A stretch of DNA of 64,000 nt from Thermoplasmata archaeon (GTDB lineage: Archaea; Thermoplasmatota; Thermoplasmata; RBG-16-68-12). Positions 42,813-50,877 of the stretch are shown here, piece by piece; position 1 is the first letter of the stretch; each line of letters starts with the position of its first letter. Under the pieces are notes generated by a model that was not told the origin of the DNA, did not search any database, and was given only the letters and a program-made list of their open reading frames with translations. The stretch covers positions 1 to 64,000 of the forward strand of contig DASWDU010000044.1 of the NCBI GenBank assembly GCA_036395115.1, given 5' to 3'. The position numbers and the translations under genes are program-made.

Positions 42813-43121
42813 CTAGGACAGCCTGACTCCGCAGTTCGTGCAGTATGTCTGAACGGCGTCGTTCTTCATCCCGCATTGCGTGCAGAACCTTACGCTCTCC
42901 TCGCTCGCCGGCACGAAGGAGGACGGTGGGCCCTGTCCCCTTGCGACAGCGATGCGATGCCCCGAGCGACGCGGTTTATTGGTCCCGAACAGACCCGCGA
43001 AGAGTTCGATCGGTCCGAAGATGAGCGCCCCGATGCAGATGAACGGGACCTCCGGGACCAGGAGGCTGAAGACCCCCACCAGCGTGAACAAGCCTCCAAC
43101 CAAGACGTGCCGAACGATCAC
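42813..43121 (-). CDS. small membrane protein with C-terminal zinc ribbon
   Basis: 102 residues. Two hydrophobic stretches (HVLVGGLFTLVGVFSLLVP and VPFICIGALIFGPIELFAGLF), a basic linker, then a zinc ribbon FCTQCG....YCTNCG with four Cys. Such zinc-ribbon tails occur in many small archaeal membrane proteins of unknown role. It lies between the glycosyltransferase and the cobalamin genes with no overlap. Confidence 0.7.
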   Translation of the reverse strand: MIVRHVLVGGLFTLVGVFSLLVPEVPFICIGALIFGPIELFAGLFGTNKPRRSGHRIAVARGQGPPSSFVPASEESVRFCTQCGMKNDAVQTYCTNCGVRLS

Positions 43122-43177
43122 GCGATCCCTCCGCGTTCCCGATCGGCTTCGTGGCTAATGAATCCTGCCTTTGCGAG

Positions 43178-43726
43178 CTAGGTACGATAGGTCGGATGTT
43201 CGACGCGCTTCCTTTCTCTGCGCTGGACCCATACCGCCATCTGGTAGAGGACGGAGGAGAGACGGTTCATGTATCGCAACAAATCGGGGTTCAGCGTCGT
43301 TCGCTTCGAGAGGGCGACGACCCGGCGCTCCGCGCGGCGAGCGACCGTGCGGGCCCAATGGAGTCGGGCAAGACCTTCCGATCCCCGGGGAAGGATGAAC
43401 TCCTTGATTGGGCCAACATCCATTGCCTCGATTCCCGCCTCAAGCCGGGCGACGTGCGATTCCGTGATCTTCGGCACCCTCGTCTCCTTCGAGGCGTGGG
43501 CCATCGCAATCTCCGCTCCGACCGTGAAGAGGTCGTCTTGGATCTTCAGGAGGAGTTCGCGGATTCGTTTCTCTCTCTGCGAGACGAGCGCGAGGCCGAT
43601 CACCGCGTTCAGCTCGTCGACCGCGCCCATCGCCTCCACGCGCGGGTCGTCCTTCGAGACACGCTCCGGGCCCAGGAGCCCCGTCTCGCCCGTGTCCCCG
43701 GTCCGCGTGTAGAGCTTCGCCGTCAG
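43178..43726 (-). CDS. cob(I)alamin adenosyltransferase, PduO type
   Basis: 182 residues from a CTG at 43726. Converts cob(I)alamin and ATP to adenosylcobalamin. KLYTRTGDTGETGLLG at the N-terminus is the ATP-binding motif; VEAMGAVDELNAVIGLA and the C-terminal RTVARRAERRVVALS and LLRYMNRLSSVLYQMAVW are family signatures. Homologues begin exactly at this residue. The codon there is CTG and it overlaps the TGA of the upstream cobalamin-binding gene as CTGA, with GGGAGGTG just before, so coupled translation from CTG is the simplest reading. Confidence 0.9.
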   Translation of the reverse strand: MTAKLYTRTGDTGETGLLGPERVSKDDPRVEAMGAVDELNAVIGLALVSQREKRIRELLLKIQDDLFTVGAEIAMAHASKETRVPKITESHVARLEAGIEAMDVGPIKEFILPRGSEGLARLHWARTVARRAERRVVALSKRTTLNPDLLRYMNRLSSVLYQMAVWVQRRERKRVEHPTYRT

Positions 43727-44640
43727 CCCACCTCCCGATGCGCGTCCGTCGCTCCGGGAGGCCTCGGGAACAACCGCGGCTGGAGGATGTGCGCGAGGAT
43801 CTCGAGCCCGTCCACGAGGCGGGGTCCGGGCCGGTTGAAGTAGCTCGAGCCGTCGACGGCCCATACGCGGTCCGTGCGCGCCGCCGGGAGGTCCGCCCAC
43901 CATCGGGCCCGCGTGACGATGGGCGCCTCTTTCCGCGTGCGCTCGAGGTCGAAGCCGCACGGCATCAGGACCGCAACGTCAGGGGAGGCGAGGACGACGT
44001 CCTTCGGCTCGATCCGGCGCGATTTCTCTCCCGGCCGCCCGAGCGGGTCGACGCCGCCCGCGAGGTCGACCATCTCGGGGACCCAGTGGCCGCCGAGGAA
44101 GAGCGGGTCGAGCCATTCGAGACACAGGGCCTTCGGGCGGTCGATCGCCCTTGCGGCCCGCTGGGCGACGCGGTCGACCCGCTCCCGCAACGTCGCGGCG
44201 ACCTGCGCGGCTCGATCCTCGACACCGCAAGCACGCCCTACCCGTTCGATGTCCTCGAAGACGTCCTCGAGGCGGTGCGGGTCCAGCGAGAGGATTGCCG
44301 GCGTCTGCGGGAGGCGCCGGGCCACGTCTTCGACGTCGCCGAGGGTCGGCGCGCAGACGACACAGAGGCCCTGCGTCACGATGATGTCCGGGTGTGCGGC
44401 GTGGAGCGCGGTTTCGTCGACTTGGTACAGCGCCCCGCCCGATTCCAGCCTCTCGCCGACCATGCGACTCGTCTCGCCGCTCGATGTCCCCTCATACGGG
44501 AGGAGGGCGCGGCTGACGACCGGCTTCTCGCGGGCTGCCGGCGGATAGTCGCACTCGGGCGACACGCCGACGAGGTCGTCCCCGAGGCCCAAGACGTAGA
44601 CGATCTCCGTGGCGGCGGGGAGGAGGGAGACGATCCGCAT
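43723..44640 (-). CDS. cobalamin-binding protein, BtuF-like, without signal peptide
   Basis: 305 residues. Type III substrate-binding fold: RIVSLLPAATEIVYVLGLGDDLVGVSPECDYP at the N-terminus, PDIIVTQGLCVVC, WLDPLFLGGHWVPEMVDLAGG, and DVAVLMPCGFDLERT. These match vitamin-B12/iron-complex binding proteins. The chain starts directly with the first beta strand, with no signal peptide or lipobox, so it should be cytoplasmic; such signal-less members occur beside adenosyltransferases, and here the pair points to B12 salvage. No BtuC or BtuD gene is adjacent. Confidence 0.86.
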   Translation of the reverse strand: MRIVSLLPAATEIVYVLGLGDDLVGVSPECDYPPAAREKPVVSRALLPYEGTSSGETSRMVGERLESGGALYQVDETALHAAHPDIIVTQGLCVVCAPTLGDVEDVARRLPQTPAILSLDPHRLEDVFEDIERVGRACGVEDRAAQVAATLRERVDRVAQRAARAIDRPKALCLEWLDPLFLGGHWVPEMVDLAGGVDPLGRPGEKSRRIEPKDVVLASPDVAVLMPCGFDLERTRKEAPIVTRARWWADLPAARTDRVWAVDGSSYFNRPGPRLVDGLEILAHILQPRLFPRPPGATDAHREVG

Positions 44641-44796
44641 CCGAGTCGACCGGCACGATAGCCCGCGAGCCGCTAAAAGGGTTTATGCGCCCTTCATCGG
44701 GACCCAGGGCGAATGCGGTCTGAGATTTTTCGAACCGCTGTGGCCGGACTCGCCCATTCGCCCTTCTCCGACCAAGAACTGCCGGATCAAGAATAG

Positions 44797-44806
44797 ACCT
44801 AAATAG
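44797..44806 (+). promoter_or_regulatory. TATA box of the anchored surface protein gene
   Basis: ACCTAAATAG, predicted start near 44827, leaving a 17-base leader with GGGGGAG before the GTG at 44844. Confidence 0.5.
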
Positions 44807-44843
44807 GCACAATGTTCATGCCCCGCCGTCTTGGGGGAGCGTT

Positions 44844-45509
44844 GTGCGTTCGGTTCGGGCTTTTTCGAGTAGCATCATCGTAGTCGTGGCTCTTGGGATT
44901 CTCGTAGCGGGCTCGGCAGACGTCTCCGCCTGGCAGGCCGATGTAATATTCCACCCTCCGTCTACGACCTACGAGGACACCACGTACGCGTTCTCCGTCG
45001 ATATCGACAACACGGGACCCGACTCGATGAGAATCTCATCCGTCGGACTTCGATTCGATTGGGTTGCGGAGTCCTATTACTACTTCGCGTCCGGGCTCCC
45101 CCTGACTCTAGCAAGTGGCCTGACGAGGACTTTCTCGTTCGAGGTTCACGTCCCACAGGGCATCACGACGAACGCAATTCACATTGCGACCGTCCGCATC
45201 GAGGCGGCGGATCCCGGGCTATTCGGAGGTTGGGGAACGCCCACTTCGGACGCTGTCGACTTCCAGTTCCCCGTGTACCCGCAACCCACGGCAGGCGGAG
45301 TGGGAGGCTCAGGAGGTCTCGCGCTCGGCATCATCGCGCTCGTGGGCGTTGTTGCGATCGCGATTGTCGTCGCCGTCGTCGTGGTTCTCATCCGAAAGAA
45401 ACCTCCGCCCGCGACTCCCGTCTACCCAGCGTACTCCTACGCTCAGGTGCCACCGCAACCGCCGGGTCAACCGCCAACGCAACCACCTCAATTTCCGCCC
45501 GAGCGGTAG
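44844..45509 (+). CDS. small secreted, C-terminally anchored protein with CARDB-like domain
   Basis: 221 residues, GTG start with GGGGGAG as SD. Signal peptide (SSSIIVVVALGILVAGSADVSA), one beta-sandwich of about 110 residues resembling CARDB/NEW3-type domains (FSVDIDNTGPDSMRISSVGL), a glycine-rich linker, a membrane helix (LGIIALVGVVAIAIVVAVVV) and a proline-rich cytoplasmic tail (PPQPPGQPPTQPPQFPP). No partner is evident. Confidence 0.75.
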   Translation: MRSVRAFSSSIIVVVALGILVAGSADVSAWQADVIFHPPSTTYEDTTYAFSVDIDNTGPDSMRISSVGLRFDWVAESYYYFASGLPLTLASGLTRTFSFEVHVPQGITTNAIHIATVRIEAADPGLFGGWGTPTSDAVDFQFPVYPQPTAGGVGGSGGLALGIIALVGVVAIAIVVAVVVVLIRKKPPPATPVYPAYSYAQVPPQPPGQPPTQPPQFPPER

Positions 45510-45610
45510 GCTGCCTCGCGAAGTCACGGACGACCTCAAGGCCCGCGGCGTGATTGAGGGCGCGGGGGGCGAAGCATGCAGTCTATCGCATCAAGAAATC
45601 GGACGGGGGC

Positions 45611-45615
45611 AAAAA
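45611..45615 (-). terminator. T-run after the proteasome operon
   Basis: On the minus strand TTTTT follows the psmA stop by about 21 bases, inside a C-rich context. Archaeal RNA polymerases can stop at short U-runs; weak support only. Confidence 0.35.
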
Positions 45616-45635
45616 GGGGGGGAGAAGGCCGGGGC

Positions 45636-46307
45636 TTACCCGGCCTGGTTCCCGTTGTGCCGGTGCTCGAACCGCTTCGCCTGCGCGGTCACGACCCCGT
45701 GCTCGATCTGCGTCGCCCCGCCGTTCACGCCCTCGACCGCCTGCGTGGCGAGGGCGATCGCCTCCTCGACGTTCAGGTTCGGGCGGTAGCCCTTGACGAT
45801 CGTCTCGAGCGCCTCGTCCGACGATTGGCCGATCGCGAACGCCGAGCCTTTGAACGTCGTGCCGCTCGGGTCCACCTGGATCAGCTGCACGCCGAGGTCG
45901 TCGACGCCCGCCACGATGATCGACGCGCCGAACGGGCGCACCGCGTACATCGTGAACTCGTGCAGGTACTCCGACAGGTTCCGCGAGAGCGTGCCGACGT
46001 CGATCGGCTCGTCGTAGACGATACGATGGCGTTGCGCCGCGACGCGGAGCTGGTCGAGGAGCGTCGTCACGTCGCCGATGTAGCCGCTCCCAGTCGCACC
46101 GATGTGGTCGTCCACGACGAAGACTTTCTCCGCGGGCTCCATCAGGGGCCGGGTCGGCTTGACCTGGCTCGTCAGGAGCGCGAAGTCTTTCGTCTTCAGG
46201 CCGAGCGTCGTCGAGCCGCGGTTGACGGCTTGGAGGGCGTAGTCCACTTGGACGAGCCGGCCTTCCTGGTTGTAGAAGAACGGCATCCGTCCCACTTCCG
46301 CCGCCAT
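45636..46307 (-). CDS. psmA: 20S proteasome alpha subunit, short N-terminus
   Basis: 223 residues. Forms the outer rings of the 20S proteasome that gate substrate entry. EGRLVQVDYALQAVNRGSTTLGL is the alpha-type N-terminal signature; EKVFVVDDHIGATGSG keeps the pocket Lys that receives C-termini of activators. The segment before the first strand is only about 15 residues (MAAEVGRMPFFYNQ), shorter than the usual gating tail and H0 helix, and the usual YD-R anchor is not visible. The start follows the psmB stop with one base between them. Three genes short of a complete proteolysis locus: no PAN ATPase is nearby. Confidence 0.93.
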   Translation of the reverse strand: MAAEVGRMPFFYNQEGRLVQVDYALQAVNRGSTTLGLKTKDFALLTSQVKPTRPLMEPAEKVFVVDDHIGATGSGYIGDVTTLLDQLRVAAQRHRIVYDEPIDVGTLSRNLSEYLHEFTMYAVRPFGASIIVAGVDDLGVQLIQVDPSGTTFKGSAFAIGQSSDEALETIVKGYRPNLNVEEAIALATQAVEGVNGGATQIEHGVVTAQAKRFEHRHNGNQAG

Positions 46308-46308
46308 G

Positions 46309-46902
46309 TCAGTTCGCCTCCCAAGCGTGGCCGTTCGGGATCGCGAGCACGTCGACGCCGTTCCCGCTCCCCGGATCGCGTTCCATCGCCGCCCGCACGG
46401 CGGCTTCGGCGAGCTTCGTCGCGTCGTCCAGCGAGAACTCCTTCCGGAATCCCTGCTCCAGCACGCCGTACGCGATCGGCGAGCCGCTGCCCGAGGACAT
46501 GAAGTCCTCCGAGGTGATCGCGCCGCTCATGTCGCTCGTGTACACGTGCGCGCCGTCCCGGTCCACGCCGGCGACGACGAGTTCCACGTAGAACGGGTTG
46601 TAGCTCTTCATCGACGAGTAGACGATGTTCGAGATCAGCTTCGCACTCTCCTTGACGGACAGCGGGTAGCCGCGTCGCAGCGCGAGGAGCCGGCGTTCGG
46701 CTTTCGCGAGATTGACGAGGTACTCCGCGTCCGACATCGCACCGGCGATCGCCACCGCGGTCGCGCCGTCGAGGGAGAAGATCTTCTGGACCACCTTGGA
46801 TCCGACGAAGAACCCCTTCGACGCACGCTTGTCGGCCGCGAGGACGACGCCGTCCTTGCTTCGTATTCCGACCGTTGTGGTCATGTCGAACCTCGAAGGC
46901 AT
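46309..46902 (-). CDS. psmB: 20S proteasome beta subunit
   Basis: 197 residues. Catalytic inner-ring subunit. The propeptide is seven residues (MPSRFDM), then Thr1 in TTTVGIRSKDGVVLAADKR; Asp17 (AADK) and Lys33 (VVQK) stand at the expected distances, and SGSGSPIAYGVLE is the conserved Gly-rich segment. All catalytic residues are therefore present. Beta precedes alpha in one operon, whereas in many archaea the two are unlinked. Confidence 0.95.
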   Translation of the reverse strand: MPSRFDMTTTVGIRSKDGVVLAADKRASKGFFVGSKVVQKIFSLDGATAVAIAGAMSDAEYLVNLAKAERRLLALRRGYPLSVKESAKLISNIVYSSMKSYNPFYVELVVAGVDRDGAHVYTSDMSGAITSEDFMSSGSGSPIAYGVLEQGFRKEFSLDDATKLAEAAVRAAMERDPGSGNGVDVLAIPNGHAWEAN

Positions 46903-47027
46903 ATGTCGGTGGTCGAGTATGTTGACTCGAATCGTGGGCCTTCAGTCACAATTCACTATGAATCGTTCCTTCCCAGTAGTGGTTCTTGCAGCCGGATGGC
47001 CCGTCGGGGGACAAAGCCCAGCGGAGC

Positions 47028-47627
47028 CTACCGCGCCAGCCTGACGTCGACTTCTCGTTCAACGTAATCCCATTCTCGCGTCTCACGAAGCCGCAGGACC
47101 AATTGTTCGAATGCGGCCGCGTCGGTTGGCGCATACTCGAACCAAGTCAAGAAATCAAAGGGCTCGCCTAGGTCGCGGCAGTGATAGAGTCGTCGGGCGA
47201 TGGCCGGGAGGTACTCGAGGCCGATCGCAATATGGTGTGAGTCCTCTTCGAATATCGTGCGCCGCTCCTCCTGGGAGAGCTCCCACCACTCGGCTGATTT
47301 CTTGATGGGGATGAGGGCAGCTCGTGTCGCCTCCGCGCGATCGAGGGGAGCCTGTAGAGCGGCGAGCCGCTCGTGCTCGGCCCGTGTCGCGTACCTCTCG
47401 TGGCTGGCCACTCCACGGAGCACCCAGGCGGCGCCCGGCGGTTTCAGCGGTGAGTCGAGAACGACTTGGAGGTGACTCGCCGGGGCCAACGATGGCCCGC
47501 GAACGGCGTCCCGCTTCACGATTTTCCATTTCCCCACCGCGCTTCCCACGAAAGTCGTCTGTATGATTCCGGGGGCCTGTTTTTCTTGGTTCGTACTCAG
47601 AATGGACCGTGAGGCGAGCCTTCGCAC
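47028..47627 (-). CDS. chlorite dismutase-like family protein
   Basis: 199 residues, GTG start. Cld-like haem-binding fold (also coproheme decarboxylases). Family segments: AAWVLRGVASHERY, ATRAALIPIKKSAEWWELSQEERRTIF, IGLEYLPAIARRLYHCRDLGEPFDFLTWFE with the candidate haem His, and WDYVEREVDVRL. The size fits the short clade. True chlorite dismutation requires a distal Arg that I could not place, so the activity is open. Confidence 0.85.
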   Translation of the reverse strand: MRRLASRSILSTNQEKQAPGIIQTTFVGSAVGKWKIVKRDAVRGPSLAPASHLQVVLDSPLKPPGAAWVLRGVASHERYATRAEHERLAALQAPLDRAEATRAALIPIKKSAEWWELSQEERRTIFEEDSHHIAIGLEYLPAIARRLYHCRDLGEPFDFLTWFEYAPTDAAAFEQLVLRLRETREWDYVEREVDVRLAR

Positions 47628-48008
47628 AGACGGTGCACGTCACAGGTTTACATAAGGCTTGACAGAGAGCTGCAGAACATTCCTTCGTTGTGAGTTCTGG
47701 GAGACACTTTTCAGGAGACGATACTCGATGCAATCGCTCAACTGAAGACGAGGGTCAATCTGATGGGCGTCTGTGCATCCGTGGCACTTCACACCGAGTG
47801 TGACAGAGAGACCATAGAGAGAACGAGTCAACCCTCTCCCAGGACGCATCTGTCTCGGCGAAAAGTATGTGTCTGTCAATATTCGAACGGAATCATCTCA
47901 GACAAGCAGTCCAGGGATGCTGAAGAGCCAGGGATTCTGAGCAGGCAACGGATCTCACACCGCTTTACTATTATGTACTGGTCTCATAATCCATGAAATG
48001 GCAGAGCC
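47628..48008. other. gap at the left edge of the low-GC island
   Basis: About 380 bases without a convincing gene. Small open frames exist on both strands but none has codon use or a domain like its neighbours. GC falls visibly here. A TTTACTATTA box at 47964-47973 lies about 40 bases before the peptidase ATG at 48009. A 14-codon frame, ATG at 47993 ending TGA, overlaps that ATG and could be a leader peptide. No attachment-site repeat or tRNA was found. Confidence 0.4.
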
Positions 48009-48974
48009 ATGCCACAGCCGTCCCCGAATCCGCTTGACCCCGACTGGGCGAGATTGCGAAAGGACCTCGTCAAGGTTCGGCGACGCCGAATAGCCCGACC
48101 AGGCATGGCTCGCCTGCTCGAAGAGTGGGCGGAGGATGTTGACAAGCAAATCCGGAAGCTCGCGTCCTACGGCGCCGAAGAGCAACTCAGGTTAATTTCT
48201 GCAATCTCGGCACATTTCCTAAGAATCCGCGCGTTGGTGGATGCGCTTTCCCGAGGCCTCGTCACATCTAACAGAGTCATTCACGAGTTGCTCGAGGAAT
48301 CCATTATAGAAATCTCGGGAGCGGCCCTTATCCGAGACATTGTGGTGGTAGACTCTCCTTTGGAGACTCGTAGTCTAGAATCGAAACTGGACGTCTCGTC
48401 CGACGAAGTCAGTTTCGTGCTCTTTGTCAAACCCGGAGTCGGCTACGACAAGCTACCTCTCCTTCCTCGGGTCGTTCATGAAGCCGCTCATTGCGATTTC
48501 GAAATCCGAAACTTGGTCGCAGACAGTTCTATTCGAGTGCGCTGGCTTGGAGAGGCCTGTTGCGACCTGGTTGCCCTCTGCCTCGCCGGACCCTGTTTTC
48601 TCATGTCAACCAGGGCCCTAGTCGAGCTGGTAGGCCCAGAGGCAGCTCGTCTTCCTGATCGGCGACACCCAAGCTTGGCTATGAGAATCTCCATTTTGAA
48701 GGCCGTTTCGGACCAAATATGGCCAGGTGGCCGAGTGCACGCATTTGCATTGGCAGAGCTCGGAAGGGTGTCGACCGTCGTTTGTCGTCCCGAGGATCTC
48801 GAGGACCAGCGACGACTGGAGCGGCAAGTTCTTGAAGCTCTCCCGCGCTATTCTAGGCTGAGCCGGGATCCTCAGCTCTGGCAGGACATCTACCAAGGTC
48901 GGACAAGCGACAGAACACGATCGGCGTTACTGTCCATGAACTATCAAGCGGCGGAGGGGTTCGAGAAACCATGA
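48009..48974 (+). CDS. predicted zinc metallopeptidase (HExxH)
   Basis: 321 residues. HEAAH at residues 157-161 supplies the catalytic Glu and two zinc His; GEACCDLVA about 21 residues later offers Glu182 as third ligand and Asp185, a gluzincin-like arrangement. The N-terminal half is helical and basic. No signal peptide or membrane segment, so it acts in the cytoplasm. No named family recognised. It is the first gene of a two-gene unit: its TGA overlaps the ATG of the next gene as ATGA. In an island with toxin-like genes, a peptidase plus DNA-binding partner could form a signalling pair, which is inference. Confidence 0.68.
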   Translation: MPQPSPNPLDPDWARLRKDLVKVRRRRIARPGMARLLEEWAEDVDKQIRKLASYGAEEQLRLISAISAHFLRIRALVDALSRGLVTSNRVIHELLEESIIEISGAALIRDIVVVDSPLETRSLESKLDVSSDEVSFVLFVKPGVGYDKLPLLPRVVHEAAHCDFEIRNLVADSSIRVRWLGEACCDLVALCLAGPCFLMSTRALVELVGPEAARLPDRRHPSLAMRISILKAVSDQIWPGGRVHAFALAELGRVSTVVCRPEDLEDQRRLERQVLEALPRYSRLSRDPQLWQDIYQGRTSDRTRSALLSMNYQAAEGFEKP

Positions 48975-49960
48975 GTCTCCACTTGCGTGACGAATTCGAA
49001 CTCTTCGAAGCATCGCACAAGGTGGCCGAGTTCCGGAAGGATCTGTTGAAGGCGGTTTCGAATGGTACTCTCTCGTTCGATCAAGAAGTTGTCAAGGAAA
49101 TGAGGGACATTGTTGCGAGGTTTTCCTCAAACCTTGACGACGCAGAATTCCTAAAGATGCTGCTTGAGAGGATTGGCAATCGACAACGCGACGAAGGCTT
49201 CTGGAAGGATCTTTCGGCCGCGGATGAGGTTCTCGTTTCGGTCCAGATGCGAATGCGGTACCTTCTGGACAGGGAGGAGTCTTTGGCGCCGACGGCGGAA
49301 TACCGGGATCTGTACGAGAGAATCACAAGCCACCTTCTTAAGGCGGTTGGACCTCGGGAGGTGCGTAACAGACAAGCGAGACACAGAGCCATCTTTGCAA
49401 CACTTCAGATCAGTCCGGGTCTCTATGTCGCCGAACTCTACAGTCGGCTTGTAGGCAGCGGAACCGTTCGTACCACCTATACGACGCTATGGAGCGACGT
49501 CCGTTGGCTTCAGATTCAGGAACAGCTTATTACGGTAGGCGGCCCCCAAGGAAGTCCGCGCTACTGCTTCCCTCATCCAAAGACGATCCAGAATCGGCAT
49601 GATTTCTACAACCGATTCTACTGTGCTGAAGGGATTGTCGACAAGAATCTTACGGACAGCTTTTCGATGCGCAAGCACTGGTTTGACATTTATAGGGTGA
49701 ATTCGATGACGAAAGCCCTGATCCTCGTACTGGAACACGGCGCTGTAAAGGGAGAGATGGTTGGTAGTCGTGTGAAGTCTTTCGGCAGACTACACAAGTT
49801 CGAGTCGGCGCAGAGAAGCCACGGACTCGATCCGAAGCCCGGCGTCAAGCCGGAGGATGTGCTGAGAGCGATTAACGTGACGCAGGTTCGCAATGGCAAG
49901 GAAGTGACTATGTGGCACGAGCGGCCCTACGGCGGTCCGTTGTCGCTCTACTCATCCTGA
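48971..49960 (+). CDS. unknown protein with a winged-helix-like region
   Basis: 329 residues, coupled to the peptidase gene by an ATGA overlap. Residues 1-125 are helical and charged; residues 130-200 look like a winged helix (HRAIFATLQISPGLYVAELY, then SDVRWLQIQEQLITVGG as recognition helix and wing); the remainder, from RKHWFDIYRVNSM, is a mixed fold without known motif. It may sense a signal and be cut or modified by the peptidase partner (inference). The 3' end overlaps the convergent PCNA-like gene by 13 bases. Confidence 0.6.
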   Translation: MSLHLRDEFELFEASHKVAEFRKDLLKAVSNGTLSFDQEVVKEMRDIVARFSSNLDDAEFLKMLLERIGNRQRDEGFWKDLSAADEVLVSVQMRMRYLLDREESLAPTAEYRDLYERITSHLLKAVGPREVRNRQARHRAIFATLQISPGLYVAELYSRLVGSGTVRTTYTTLWSDVRWLQIQEQLITVGGPQGSPRYCFPHPKTIQNRHDFYNRFYCAEGIVDKNLTDSFSMRKHWFDIYRVNSMTKALILVLEHGAVKGEMVGSRVKSFGRLHKFESAQRSHGLDPKPGVKPEDVLRAINVTQVRNGKEVTMWHERPYGGPLSLYSS

Positions 49961-50703
49961 ATGACCGCACCGATGAAATACACCAAGACTGCGTTTGGGT
50001 AGAGATATCTGACCCGCGCTTGACCGTCGTCAATCAGTGAGAGTTCAAGGCTTGACGGCTTCTCGTGAAGAATGATCCTTGACGCATAGTCAATAGCCGC
50101 CCTGTCGAGAAGGGTTGTTGCCTCCGAGCTCGATGTCACGCTCGCGGGCTCAAATCGATCATCTTTCGAGTTCGGGTGAGCGAAGGATATTCCGTCCTTC
50201 CTGAACGAGACCTTGAGCGTCTCAGTCGTCCCCATCGCGTCATGAACCTCCCGAAGCAGTTCAACAGACTGAGGGGTGCAACTGGCAGCCTTACCAAAGT
50301 CAAGGTCGGTTTTGGGCGCGAGTAGCGCATCGGGGACGTGCCTCAAGATTCTGGTCAGACTGCCCCAACCCTCAACTGAAACCCGAACCCGGACTCGAGC
50401 ATTGTCGAACTGCAGTGCTGCGTCAACCGGTGCGTTCTCGTGTCGGCCAATCAACGCGAAATCCAATGCGCTTGAGACATGTGCAGAAAAAAGACAGATG
50501 TCTCCCGGCTCCTTGCACTCATAGCTGGAAAAAGCGGACGGTTTTATGTCGAGGTGACCGACCAGATTGCGGTTTTTCGACATTGCCTCGTAGCGGAGTC
50601 GGGTGGCGTTCCAATGGAACGAGATTGTCTCGAAGGCCACGGAAGGGAACGCGTTCGACCACAGCCTTAGAATCGCAGGATTGTTCGTCCTTAGTGTTAG
50701 CAA
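49948..50703 (-). CDS. divergent PCNA-like sliding clamp
   Basis: 251 residues, TTG start 28 bases after a CTTTTAGC TATA-like box. Length and order match PCNA: N-terminal strand-helix unit (AILRLWSNAFPSVAFETISFHW), then GHLDIKPSAFSSYECKEP (PCNA: hxhxxxaFxxYxC), a first helix around SAHVSSALDFALIG, an interdomain region, then a second domain with LLREVHDAMGTTETLKVSFRKDGISFAH (PCNA helix plus strand), ATTLLDRAAIDYASRIILHEKP (PCNA YsldYL) and the closing RVRYLYPNAVLVYFIGAVIQDE, resembling the PCNA end with its hYhhAPxhxDE. Sequence identity is clearly low. A chromosomal PCNA should exist elsewhere; this copy is embedded in the island. Alternatives: another clamp-like or 9-1-1-type fold. Confidence 0.62.
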   Translation of the reverse strand: MLTLRTNNPAILRLWSNAFPSVAFETISFHWNATRLRYEAMSKNRNLVGHLDIKPSAFSSYECKEPGDICLFSAHVSSALDFALIGRHENAPVDAALQFDNARVRVRVSVEGWGSLTRILRHVPDALLAPKTDLDFGKAASCTPQSVELLREVHDAMGTTETLKVSFRKDGISFAHPNSKDDRFEPASVTSSSEATTLLDRAAIDYASRIILHEKPSSLELSLIDDGQARVRYLYPNAVLVYFIGAVIQDE

Positions 50704-50838
50704 GGCGGAGGAACTCGGTTCTGGATGCTAAAAGCGTTGTGGTCCAAAGGCTGGCTAGGAGGTGGAGCATTACAGATCGGTCGAACTTCCTGGACATAAG
50801 GGGGCGGACAGGCAGGAGACGATTCACAGCAATCACTA

Positions 50839-50856
50839 CCGATGGCGCACCATCGG
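50839..50856 (-). terminator. hairpin after the GHKL ATPase gene
   Basis: CCGATGG, loop CGCA, CCATCGG: a perfect 7-bp stem about 22 bases past the ATPase stop on the minus strand, before the promoter of the PCNA-like gene. It may end or process the ATPase transcript. No strong T-run follows. Confidence 0.4.
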
Positions 50857-50877
50857 GTTCGGTGGTCCGGCGAAACG

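Noticed and set aside
47640-47879. A 79-codon minus-strand frame in the island's left gap
   Set aside because: No SD or TATA box, no similarity to a family, and a translation without a plausible core.
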